7,851 nt of DNA from Thermoproteales archaeon (lineage in GTDB: Archaea; Thermoproteota; Thermoprotei; Thermoproteales; Thermocladiaceae): positions 1 to 7,851 of the forward strand of contig JAMOMD010000278.1 in assembly GCA_027068725.1 (NCBI GenBank), written 5' to 3'. Position 1 is the first letter of the stretch, and each line of letters begins with the position of its first letter. Below, in pieces: positions 1-6,059 of this stretch. Below the pieces are notes generated by a model. That model did no database searches. It saw nothing but the letters and a program-made list of their open reading frames with translations, and was not told where the DNA came from. The position numbers and the translations under genes were made by a program.

Positions 1-433
1 CTATTGTACTCTCTTCCCATCTAGGTCTATGAATGTCCTCAAGCACAAATTTTGCAAGTCTCCTATGGTCTGGCTCAATGCCAAGTAGCTTGCAGACCTT
101 CTCAAGCTTCTCTCTGCCCCTGATCTCGCTTGCTGACAGTAGAGCACGTGCAGTATTTTCACACACATGTACGTAACATGCTACACCTGCTGCAACATGA
201 CGCAGCAGATTCTTCGCAACTACCTGATGGACGTTGAGTCCACAGACACCGTAGGGATACTTCTCGCTTAGTATACAGGGACCCTCAGAACAGACGTTGC
301 AGCACACTCCTTCTCGACCAATTTTGCACTGTGTAACCTTCAGTCTTCTAGTATGTGGAGTATCTATTCCCTTCTGTTCGGCTTCCTCAACAAGTCTTTT
401 GATATCCTCATTAGCTATTTCCACATGTGGCAT
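1..433 (-). CDS. cooS: Anaerobic Ni-Fe carbon monoxide dehydrogenase catalytic subunit, CooS type (partial, N-terminal 144 codons)
   Basis: This frame stays open from an ATG at 431-433 to the window edge, so the C-terminal part, including the C-cluster ligands, is not visible. CooS enzymes are cytoplasmic homodimers that interconvert CO and CO2 and pass electrons through Fe-S clusters B and D. The cysteines C36, C44, C45, C48, C53 and C64 match the family spacing: two D-cluster ligands, then four B-cluster ligands. They sit in VCCNVCSEGPC and YGVCG, followed by a VVAKNLLRHVAAG helix and a KLLGIEP stretch that also align. A stop codon lies 14 codons upstream with no other usable start between. 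A TATA-like box centred about 32 nt upstream suggests a nearly leaderless transcript. The helix that carries proton-relay histidines in characterised CooS (AAGHSGHAKH-like) reads AAGVACYVHVCENTAR here, so those histidines are absent. Family assignment is firm; activity as a true CODH is uncertain. Confidence 0.88.
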   Translation of the reverse strand, partial: MPHVEIANEDIKRLVEEAEQKGIDTPHTRRLKVTQCKIGREGVCCNVCSEGPCILSEKYPYGVCGLNVHQVVAKNLLRHVAAGVACYVHVCENTARALLSASEIRGREKLEKVCKLLGIEPDHRRLAKFVLEDIHRPRWEESTI

Positions 434-460
434 GTCTTTGTTTTTGCTTTCTGATTTTTC

Positions 461-472
461 AATTTTAACCCC
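461..472 (-). promoter_or_regulatory. TATA-like promoter element for cooS
   Basis: On the minus strand this reads GGGGTTAAAATT. The AT core is centred about 32 nt upstream of the cooS ATG, which would place transcription start a few bases before the codon. There is no Shine-Dalgarno sequence, consistent with a near-leaderless mRNA. It suggests cooS can be transcribed independently of the small gene that ends 78 nt upstream. Confidence 0.45.
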
Positions 473-511
473 TAAACAACATGGTTCGGAATCCTAACCG
501 ACCTACATGAA

Positions 512-796
512 TTATCGAACTTCACTAATTAGGTTAATGATCCTACGCACAAGCTCTTCAACACTTAGATGCTCTATGTCGTCTCTCCCAAGCACTAGAA
601 CAGGATGATCATTTCTGGCTACGACTATCTGAGGAAGCCTAACTAGACCATTCTCAATTTTCAGAAACTTCAAATCACCAAGACTTGGCACGTCACGAAC
701 ATCAACTTCTACTCTAAGACTTCTCAGTCTTGAGACAATTTCGAAACACTTAGATGCAAGTAGTTCCCACTCAGGGCAGAATGCTATAACTCTCAC
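512..796 (-). CDS. Small protein with possible thioredoxin/glutaredoxin-like fold (94 aa)
   Basis: I do not recognise a named family. The predicted order fits a small thioredoxin fold: a strand ending in CPEW (residues 7-10, where CxxC redoxins have their active site), a helix (11-27), a strand (VEVDVRDV, 29-36), then LPQIVV with a possible cis-proline at P55. A final strand and turn (HPVLVLGRDD, 64-73) and a C-terminal helix follow. Only C7 occupies the active-site position; C17 is one helix further on. If it is a redoxin it is monothiol or has lost dithiol chemistry. The start is GTG, immediately preceded by an in-frame TAA, with a TATA box 26 nt upstream, so the start is well supported and leaderless. 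It lies just upstream of cooS on the same strand, suggesting a redox or assembly partner, but nothing proves a link. The fold assignment is inference. Confidence 0.7.
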   Translation of the reverse strand: MRVIAFCPEWELLASKCFEIVSRLRSLRVEVDVRDVPSLGDLKFLKIENGLVRLPQIVVARNDHPVLVLGRDDIEHLSVEELVRRIINLISEVR

Positions 797-817
797 TTAG
801 CGCGATGATAAGCTAAG

Positions 818-827
818 ATTTTAAACC
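818..827. promoter_or_regulatory. Shared near-palindromic TATA box in divergent promoter region
   Basis: The sequence ATTTTAAACC has a TTTTAAA core that reads almost the same on both strands. Its centre (about 822) lies 26 nt from the GTG of the minus-strand 94-aa gene and 33 nt from the ATG of rpl12. Both distances fit archaeal TATA-to-start spacing for leaderless or near-leaderless transcripts. No other good TATA candidate lies in this 58-nt divergent spacer, so one box may serve both directions. Confidence 0.5.
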
Positions 828-854
828 TAGACTAGTCCAACCTCGTGAGCGAGC

Positions 855-1202
855 ATGGAGTACGTATATGCAGCACTGCTACTCCACTATGGTAAGCAGC
901 CAATAACTGAGGAGAACATAGTGAAGGTACTTCAAGCTGCAGGTATTGCACCTGACGAGATCAAGGTTAAGGCACTAGTAGCAGCTCTGAAGGAGGTTAA
1001 CATTGAGGAGGCAATAAAGACAGCAGTAGCACTGCCAGTTGCTGCTGCACCAGTAGCTGCAGCACCTGCAGCTGCCCCAGCTGCGGCTGAGGCTAAGCCT
1101 GCTGCTGAGGCAAAGCCAGCAGAAGAGAAGAAGGAGGAGAAGAAAGAGGAGGGACCAAGCGAGGAGGAGATTGCAGCAGGACTCGCAGGACTATTCGGCT
1201 AA
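855..1202 (+). CDS. rpl12: Large ribosomal subunit stalk protein P1 (archaeal L12)
   Basis: This 115-residue protein is the archaeal acidic stalk protein. Dimers of it bind P0 (L10) on the large ribosomal subunit and recruit translational GTPases. Residues 1-58 form the helical dimerisation domain (MEYVYAALLLHYG opening). Residues 60-85 are an Ala/Pro-rich flexible hinge that includes a doubled AEAKPA unit. Residues 86-100 are a Lys/Glu-rich stretch. The C-terminus EEEIAAGLAGLFG is the conserved factor-binding tail. Length and layout are normal for the family. A weak GTGAG lies five bases before the ATG. Archaeal L12 usually follows the L10 gene in an L11-L1-L10-L12 operon; here the upstream neighbour is an unrelated divergent gene, so P1 is transcribed from its own promoter. 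alaS follows on the same strand after 172 nt. Confidence 0.96.
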   Translation: MEYVYAALLLHYGKQPITEENIVKVLQAAGIAPDEIKVKALVAALKEVNIEEAIKTAVALPVAAAPVAAAPAAAPAAAEAKPAAEAKPAEEKKEEKKEEGPSEEEIAAGLAGLFG

Positions 1203-1254
1203 GTACGCTTGTCCTGTCTTCCCAATTTGCTACCTCAAAATTAATTGTCGGTAC

Positions 1255-1273
1255 GTTGTTCTTTTCTTCCTTC
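1255..1273 (+). terminator. Pyrimidine-rich candidate terminator after rpl12
   Basis: A T/C-rich run (TTGTTCTTTTCTTCCTTC) begins about 50 nt after the rpl12 stop. Archaeal RNA polymerase terminates mainly on T-rich non-template tracts without needing a hairpin. The T runs are short, so read-through into alaS remains possible. Confidence 0.35.
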
Positions 1274-1285
1274 ATAACGTAGCAG

Positions 1286-1303
1286 AGTGACAGCGCTCTC
1301 ACT
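1286..1303. repeat. 18-bp imperfect palindrome upstream of alaS
   Basis: AGTGA-C-AGCGCT-C-TCACT is a dyad with one mismatched pair (C opposite C). It lies about 30 nt upstream of the candidate alaS TATA box and 70 nt before the ATG. It could be an operator for a dimeric regulator or a small hairpin in the rpl12 3' untranslated RNA. The dyad itself is visible; any function is inference. Confidence 0.35.
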
Positions 1304-1333
1304 TTCCTGAGTAGCATATTGCCAGAGTAACTG

Positions 1334-1341
1334 TTTATGAA
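1334..1341 (+). promoter_or_regulatory. Candidate TATA box for alaS
   Basis: TTTATGAA lies about 38 nt before the ATG at 1375, predicting a short leader of around ten bases. A second AT-rich hexamer, TTAATA (1359-1364), is too close to the ATG to act as the TATA box. Support is moderate because the spacing is longer than at other genes in the window. Confidence 0.35.
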
Positions 1342-1374
1342 CTAGCACGTACTTTGCCTTAATAGGCGTCAGGT

Positions 1375-4155
1375 ATGGAGAAGATGCTTGAGACAGAGCT
1401 GTTTCGTAGACGTGGGTTCAGGAGGTACAGATGCAAAGTGTGTGGTCACTATTTCTGGTCACTTGTTGAGCGTGATGTATGCTGTGATGCACCATGCATG
1501 CCCTATAGCTTCATTGGAGAGAGAATATGCAAAACTGTTCCAGCATCACTATCCGAGCTTAGAGAGCGATACTTACGATTTTTCGAGAGGCATGGACATG
1601 CGCGTGTCAGGAAGTATCCTGTTGTTGCAGCAAGATGGAGACAGGACGTGTATCTAGTCGGTGCTTCAATATACGTGTTCCAGCCATGGGTTACTGAGGG
1701 CATAGTTCCACCACCAGCTAATCCACTCGTGATCTCCCAGCCCTGTATTAGATTGACAGACGTTGACATTGTTGGAAGAAGTGGACGACACTTAACAGGA
1801 TTCGAGATGATGGCTCATCACGCATTCAACTATCCTGACAGGCACGTGTACTGGATTGACGAGACTGTGGAGCTTGCGCATGAGTTCTTCACAAAAGAGC
1901 TAGGAATACCTGAAGAAGAGATAGTTTACAAGGAATCAACCTGGTCTGGTGGAGGAAACGCAGGAGAGTGCTTCGAAGTACTAGTCAGAGGACTCGAGGT
2001 TGCGACACTAGTCTTCATGCACTACAAGGTCACTCCTGATGGAAAGCTCGAGGAGATGCCCATGAAGATAGTTGACACAGGTTATGGACTTGAGAGAATA
2101 TACTGGCTCTGCACAGGAAAACCAAATGTCTACGAGGCGACATTTGACAAGATACTAACTGAACTTCGTAAACTTGTTGGTTTTGAAAAACCTGACGATA
2201 GATTACTTGCAAAATTAGCAATTACGATGTCTCAGATGTCAAGTGAGGAACTTTCAAGACCTGACATATATACGATACTTGCAGACAAACTAAGTCTCGA
2301 ACCTGTACAATTGAGAAATATTATGTTACAACAAGAATTTCTGTACATTGTTGCTGATCACACAAGATCTCTAGCATGGATGATATATGATGGTGTGCTT
2401 CCATCAAATTCTGGAATTGGATATCTTGCAAGACTTCTACTGAGAAGAATGTTAAAGTACGTACATCTTCTAAATATTGAAATACCATTATCTGAGCTAT
2501 GTTCTAAGTGTGCTAAGTTCCTAGTTGATGAGTATCCTGAGCTTAAGGAGATCTATAATACATTGATAGAAATATCTGACATGGAGGAGAAGAAGTTTAG
2601 AGAAACGTTGAATACTGCTAAGAGTCAAATTATGAAGATTGTCAAGAAGGGCAAGAAGTCTGTCCTATCGGCCGATGATTTAGTAATGTTATATGATGCT
2701 TATGGTGTTCCTCCAGAGATTGTTGAACAAATTTGTAAAGAACTTAATATAGGCGTGGAGATTCCGCAGAATTTCTATGCGCTGCTGGTAGAGAAGAAGC
2801 AGAGAGAGGCTGCGGCTCAGGAAGGTGAAGGTGAGAGAGGAAGGAAGCCTATAACTATTGATGATGTTAGAGGTATCGCGAAGACGCAGGAAATATTCTA
2901 CGAGGATCCCTATGCTAGAGAGTTTAGAGCAAGAGTACTGAAAGTATTTGAGAGAGATAGTAAGAAGTACATAGTTCTTGATAGGACAGCATTCTATCCT
3001 GAGGGTGGAGGTCAGCCTAGTGATACTGGTAGAATAATCACAGAGAGAGGAGCTGAGTGCAAGGTTGTCTACGTGTTTAAGGTAGGTAATGTAATTGTAC
3101 ATGAGGCTGAGTGCAGGGGAGACGTTCAGGAAGGGGAGGAAGTTCTAGGTCTCGTTGACTGGGATAGAAGATACTCTCTAATGAAGATGCATACTGGTAC
3201 GCACATACTGCTTCAGGCAATTAGGAGAGTTCTTGGTGCGCACATATGGCAGGCTGGAGTTCAGAAGGATATACCATATAGTAGATTAGACGTTACACAT
3301 TACAAAGTTCCAAGCGATGAAGAGATCAGGAAGATTGAGGAGCTTGCAAATAAGATAATTGAGAGTGACTTACCTGTCGAGACCGAGTTCCTGATTAGGA
3401 CTGAGGCAGAGGCTAAGTATGGTGTCAGAATATATCAGGGCGGATTCATACCATCTCCAACTCTTAGAATAGTGAAGATCGTCGAGCCTACGGGCGAGAT
3501 ATATGATGTACAGGCATGTGCTGGAACACATGTCAAGAAGACTAGTGAAGTCGGAATAATCAAGATCGTTGGTGTTGAGAAACTTCAGGAAGGTGTCATA
3601 AGGTTCCTCTTCACGACCAGTAGACACGTGCTCGAGTACTTGACCCTGCTGGAGAGGTCTCTGCAAGATACTGCACGTGTGCTTGGCTGTTCTGTCTCTG
3701 AGGTTCCTGATAAGGTTAGAAAGCTCGTGGATTCTCTTAAGGAGACTGAGAGCTATGTTAGGAGACTTGAGAAATTGGTTTCAAGTTTCTTAATGGAGCA
3801 AGTTAGTAAGAATATTGTCAACGTTCGCGATATAGCAATATCATTCATAACGGTAGAAGACGTTAGTGACAGGTTAGTACAAGATGTTGCAAGAATGTTC
3901 ACTAAAGAGAGCAAGAGGATACTCGTTGTAATGAACAAGCGTGGTGATACAGGACTTGAAGTGAAAATGTTCACAAGTAGCGACATTGCGAAACTGTTGT
4001 CACTTAGAGACATCGTTCGAGAGATATGTAGCAACATTGAAGAGTGTCGTGGAGGTGGAGGAGGCACGTTCGCACAAATGAATATACGTGCTAAAGTCAA
4101 TTTAGATGAGATTAAGCATAGAATACTTGAAACTATAAGGTCGCACGTGGGCTAG
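1375..4155 (+). CDS. alaS: Alanyl-tRNA synthetase, archaeal form
   Basis: This class II synthetase charges tRNA-Ala with alanine in the cytoplasm and clears misactivated Ser and Gly. At 926 residues it is full length for the archaeal family. Residues 17-48 form the archaeal Cys-rich N-terminal extension (CKVCGHYFW, CCDAPC, YSFIG). The catalytic core follows, with motif 2 around 125-150 (CIRLTDVDIVGRSGRHLTGFE) and motif 3 at 235-241 (TGYGLER). The helical tRNA-recognition region covers roughly 260-470. YPEGGGQPSDTG (541-552) leads into the editing domain, with zinc ligands H606, H610, C715 and H719 all intact. The C-Ala/DHHA1 domain ends with the RGGGGGTFAQ loop (892-901). A second ATG at 1384, preceded by GGAGAAG, could be the true start. 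DNA encoding residues 262-460 is clearly more AT-rich than the rest of the gene. Adjacency to rpl12 places it in a translation neighbourhood. Confidence 0.97.
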   Translation: MEKMLETELFRRRGFRRYRCKVCGHYFWSLVERDVCCDAPCMPYSFIGERICKTVPASLSELRERYLRFFERHGHARVRKYPVVAARWRQDVYLVGASIYVFQPWVTEGIVPPPANPLVISQPCIRLTDVDIVGRSGRHLTGFEMMAHHAFNYPDRHVYWIDETVELAHEFFTKELGIPEEEIVYKESTWSGGGNAGECFEVLVRGLEVATLVFMHYKVTPDGKLEEMPMKIVDTGYGLERIYWLCTGKPNVYEATFDKILTELRKLVGFEKPDDRLLAKLAITMSQMSSEELSRPDIYTILADKLSLEPVQLRNIMLQQEFLYIVADHTRSLAWMIYDGVLPSNSGIGYLARLLLRRMLKYVHLLNIEIPLSELCSKCAKFLVDEYPELKEIYNTLIEISDMEEKKFRETLNTAKSQIMKIVKKGKKSVLSADDLVMLYDAYGVPPEIVEQICKELNIGVEIPQNFYALLVEKKQREAAAQEGEGERGRKPITIDDVRGIAKTQEIFYEDPYAREFRARVLKVFERDSKKYIVLDRTAFYPEGGGQPSDTGRIITERGAECKVVYVFKVGNVIVHEAECRGDVQEGEEVLGLVDWDRRYSLMKMHTGTHILLQAIRRVLGAHIWQAGVQKDIPYSRLDVTHYKVPSDEEIRKIEELANKIIESDLPVETEFLIRTEAEAKYGVRIYQGGFIPSPTLRIVKIVEPTGEIYDVQACAGTHVKKTSEVGIIKIVGVEKLQEGVIRFLFTTSRHVLEYLTLLERSLQDTARVLGCSVSEVPDKVRKLVDSLKETESYVRRLEKLVSSFLMEQVSKNIVNVRDIAISFITVEDVSDRLVQDVARMFTKESKRILVVMNKRGDTGLEVKMFTSSDIAKLLSLRDIVREICSNIEECRGGGGGTFAQMNIRAKVNLDEIKHRILETIRSHVG

Positions 4156-4160
4156 CTCAA

Positions 4161-4174
4161 TCTTTTCATGTTTT
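4161..4174 (+). terminator. T-rich candidate terminator after alaS
   Basis: TCTTTTCATGTTTT begins six bases after the alaS stop and has two TTTT runs, the kind of tract that halts archaeal polymerase. The next gene has its own promoter, so a terminator here fits. There is no hairpin. Confidence 0.35.
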
Positions 4175-4219
4175 AGCTATTCTGCATTATGTGTACATGC
4201 TGTCCACGTATTTACATAA

Positions 4220-4264
4220 TTTCAAGGTGTTTGTGTAATACCTGTAGCATAGAGGTTTCAAGGT
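4220..4264 (+). repeat. Pair of 9-bp direct repeats upstream of the winged-helix gene
   Basis: TTTCAAGGT occurs at 4220-4228 and again at 4256-4264, 36 bp apart. Both copies lie upstream of the TATA box of the regulator gene. A pair of sites in a promoter could be operator half-sites, possibly for autoregulation. A 9-bp repeat in AT-rich spacer could also be chance. Confidence 0.25.
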
Positions 4265-4303
4265 AAGAAAATTCCATTACTATTCGGCTACCACTATCTT
4301 AAT

Positions 4304-4319
4304 AGAAAGCTTTATGAAA
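4304..4319 (+). promoter_or_regulatory. BRE/TATA promoter of the winged-helix regulator gene
   Basis: GAAAGCTTTATGAAA contains a purine-rich BRE-like part followed by TTTATGA centred about 29 nt before the ATG at 4342. This predicts transcription starting within a few bases of the start codon, a leaderless mRNA. It is one of the clearest promoters in the window. Confidence 0.6.
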
Positions 4320-4341
4320 CCTTATCAGAGGACAAATTCCG

Positions 4342-4944
4342 ATGAGACCAACACTCTGTGAGAAGATAGACAAGGCTCTCGGAGGAAAATTTGCAAAACT
4401 TAAGAGACTAGTACTAGCAACTCTGCTACAAGAGGGTAGACCACTCACAATGAAAGAGCTAGCAGAGAAGACAGGCAAAGGCTACTCATACATAGTTACA
4501 GTAGTTAGTGAACTTGTTAATGCAGGTATTCTAAAGAAGGAGGAGGATCCAGAAGACAGAAGAAGAGTACTCGTCTGGTTCAGTGATAACATAGTAATTG
4601 AGGATGTAAAGAAGTGCCTAGTCAAGATACTTGAGCAGTTTGAGAGAGAGCGTAAGAAAGAGGAGGAGAAGGTTGCACTCCCACCTGAGGTCAGGAAGAT
4701 GTATGAAGAAGTTATTAACTACGTAATGAACAATGTTGCAGGAGTAGAGCTAAGCTTTGAAGTATATTCTGAGACAGGAGAGCGAGTGAGAAAGAGTGTA
4801 CCACTAACAATTAGCGAGATTAAGCTACTGTTCGAGAAGATATTCGAAATACCAAAGCTCAGAGAGAGAATACTAAGAGAGCTGAAGATCGGTGAAAAAG
4901 CATCAGCTGAAGCACAGGCTGCACAGGCATCACAGGCACAGTAA
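4342..4944 (+). CDS. Winged helix-turn-helix transcriptional regulator (MarR/TrmB-like DNA-binding domain)
   Basis: The 200-residue protein has a winged-helix domain at about residues 18-83. Helix 1 is LKRLVLATLLQ, the helix-turn-helix is LTMKELAEKTGKGYSYIVTV with recognition helix SYIVTVVSELVNAG, and the wing is KEEDPEDRRRVLVWF. This layout is typical of archaeal MarR/TrmB-like regulators. A charged helix rich in Lys and Glu (about 86-112) could dimerise as a coiled coil. Residues 113-185 form a second, probably helical region of unknown role, so this is not a bare DNA-binding module. The last 13 residues are almost only Ala, Gln, Glu and Ser, a low-complexity tail unlike the rest. The gene stands alone between a promoter and a convergent terminator, so its target is not suggested by an operon. 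The DNA-binding role is well supported; ligand and regulon are unknown. Confidence 0.85.
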   Translation: MRPTLCEKIDKALGGKFAKLKRLVLATLLQEGRPLTMKELAEKTGKGYSYIVTVVSELVNAGILKKEEDPEDRRRVLVWFSDNIVIEDVKKCLVKILEQFERERKKEEEKVALPPEVRKMYEEVINYVMNNVAGVELSFEVYSETGERVRKSVPLTISEIKLLFEKIFEIPKLRERILRELKIGEKASAEAQAAQASQAQ

Positions 4945-4950
4945 CATAAA

Positions 4951-4972
4951 AGTCGTTAAACGGTACCCGACT
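4951..4972. repeat. Short inverted repeat after the winged-helix gene
   Basis: AGTCG (4951-4955) and CGACT (4968-4972) are inverted around a 12-base loop that contains the palindrome GGTACC. It begins six bases after the stop codon. It may be a weak hairpin at the mRNA 3' end. Support is slight. Confidence 0.25.
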
Positions 4973-4988
4973 CAAAATAGAAGTATAG

Positions 4989-5040
4989 AAAGTTAGAAAT
5001 TGTTAATCTAACTTTTCAAGTTTCGATTTTTGTTATTTTT
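4989..5040. terminator. Perfect hairpin and T-tracts between convergent genes
   Basis: AAAGTTAGA (4989-4997) and TCTAACTTT (5007-5015) form a perfect 9-bp stem with a 9-base loop, ending exactly where the thrB stop codon begins at 5016. On the plus strand it is followed by two five-T runs (5027-5031, 5036-5040), giving a bacterial-looking hairpin plus T-tract for the regulator transcript. On the minus strand the same stem immediately follows the thrB stop, so it can form in both mRNAs. Archaeal termination relies on the T-tracts; the hairpin may instead protect 3' ends. Confidence 0.55.
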
Positions 5041-5996
5041 GGACCTTTTGATGGTCTTGTTATAAAATACTCTCCTTCATAACCTTCCTGTCTTATAGCT
5101 TCTAGCATTGATTTTCCAATGTTTTCAGCATCCCTGTCCGATAGTTCTTCTCTATCATAGATAGCTATCATGCTTGGACCAGCGCCACTTATTGTTACAG
5201 CAAGTGCTCCTGAGCTTATTGCTGCTTTTCTTATTTTTTCGTAAGCTGGTATTAGTTTTGCTCTTGCTGGCTCGACTATAGAATCTCCATCCTGTATTCC
5301 TTTTGCTATTAATTTCACGTTCTTGAGTGCAAATCCTAGAACTACATAAGATGCGTGACCAACGTTATGTACAACATTTGATAATGGAACTTGTTGAGGT
5401 AGTACAGATCTTGCATATCTAGTCTTATCTTCGGGAAGCGGTACATCAGGTACTAGCAGTACAATTCCTAGATTATCAGGTGGGTCTAGCCTCACTAGAT
5501 CAAGCGGATTATATCTTCGAATAATTATGAATCCGCCGAGAAGTGATGGAGCAACATTATCTGCGTGTCTAGAACCTGTCACAAGTTCTTCTCCTACTGC
5601 TGCTAGTTCCACTATTTTTGTTGGTTCTAGGTTTATGCCTGCTAGTGTAGTTAATGCGAGTGTGATTGCTGCAGCACTTGCTCCACTACTTCCAAGACCA
5701 CTTCTTGGTTTGACATTCTTGTCTAAGGTAATCCTGACCTTCAGGTTAAGTCCAAGCTCTTTCATTATTGTTAGTGCAAGCTTGTATACGAGATTGTTCT
5801 CTCCTTGAGGAACCTTGTCTGCGTAGCGTCCTACTATCCTGAACTCTGCTATGGTAGGCTCCGAGGCCTCTTCAACAACCTCAACCTCGACAGCATCGTA
5901 CGCAACATCTAGCGCAAGACCAAACACGTCAAATCCAGGTCCTAGATTTGCTGAAGATGCTGGACATTCTACTCTGACAAGTCTGTACATTAGCAT
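5016..5996 (-). CDS. thrB: Homoserine kinase
   Basis: Homoserine kinase phosphorylates L-homoserine with ATP to O-phosphohomoserine, the substrate of threonine synthase, in the cytoplasm. The three GHMP-kinase motifs are intact. Motif 1 is PASSANLGPGFDVFGLAL (12-29), the ATP-binding glycine/serine loop is PRSGLGSSGASAA (97-109), and motif 3 is TISGAGPSM (268-276). GSRHADNVAPSLLGG (141-155) is also characteristic of ThrB among GHMP kinases. Length (326 aa) is normal. The first ATG (5994-5996) and a second two codons in (5988-5990) are equally plausible starts; neither has a clear ribosome-binding site or a strong TATA box. No other threonine-pathway gene is next to it in this window: it converges on the winged-helix gene and diverges from the sRNA gene. 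Confidence 0.95.
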   Translation of the reverse strand: MLMYRLVRVECPASSANLGPGFDVFGLALDVAYDAVEVEVVEEASEPTIAEFRIVGRYADKVPQGENNLVYKLALTIMKELGLNLKVRITLDKNVKPRSGLGSSGASAAAITLALTTLAGINLEPTKIVELAAVGEELVTGSRHADNVAPSLLGGFIIIRRYNPLDLVRLDPPDNLGIVLLVPDVPLPEDKTRYARSVLPQQVPLSNVVHNVGHASYVVLGFALKNVKLIAKGIQDGDSIVEPARAKLIPAYEKIRKAAISSGALAVTISGAGPSMIAIYDREELSDRDAENIGKSMLEAIRQEGYEGEYFITRPSKGPKITKIET

Positions 5997-6028
5997 AAGT
6001 TTTCGATGACTAATCTTTGAGAAGTAAG

Positions 6029-6036
6029 TCTTATGC
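6029..6036 (+). promoter_or_regulatory. Candidate TATA box for the C/D box sRNA
   Basis: TCTTATGC, preceded by the purine-rich GAAGTAAG, is centred about 27 nt before the expected sRNA 5' end near 6060. This is the usual archaeal TATA-to-start distance. It supports independent transcription of the sRNA divergently from thrB. Confidence 0.45.
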
Positions 6037-6059
6037 TCAGTCTAGGAATGTAGAAAATG

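Noticed and set aside
297..497. 66-codon plus-strand open frame at the left edge
   Set aside because: It lies opposite the cooS reading frame, whose cysteine spacing and alignment to the CODH N-terminus are unambiguous.
1093..1317. 74-codon minus-strand frame across the end of rpl12
   Set aside because: It is a shadow of the Ala/Lys/Glu-rich rpl12 tail; the Ser/Pro/Leu-rich low-complexity product has no promoter or family features.
1812..1826. GATGATGGCTCATCA near-palindrome in alaS, resembling box C elements on both strands
   Set aside because: It encodes the conserved motif 2 region (FEMMAHHAF) and no partner boxes are found on either strand.
2856..2870. TGATGATGTTAG in alaS as a possible box C of another sRNA
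   Set aside because: No box D or C'/D' pair follows at the required 12-nt spacing, and the sequence is explained by coding (IDDVRG).
2689..3102. 137-codon minus-strand frame inside alaS
   Set aside because: It sits wholly within a convincing alaS coding region, has no recognisable domain or promoter, and its Ser/Leu/Tyr-rich composition is typical of an antisense shadow.
3753..4100. 115-codon minus-strand frame at the end of alaS
   Set aside because: It is antisense to the conserved C-Ala domain and its glycine loop; the proline run is just that loop read backwards.
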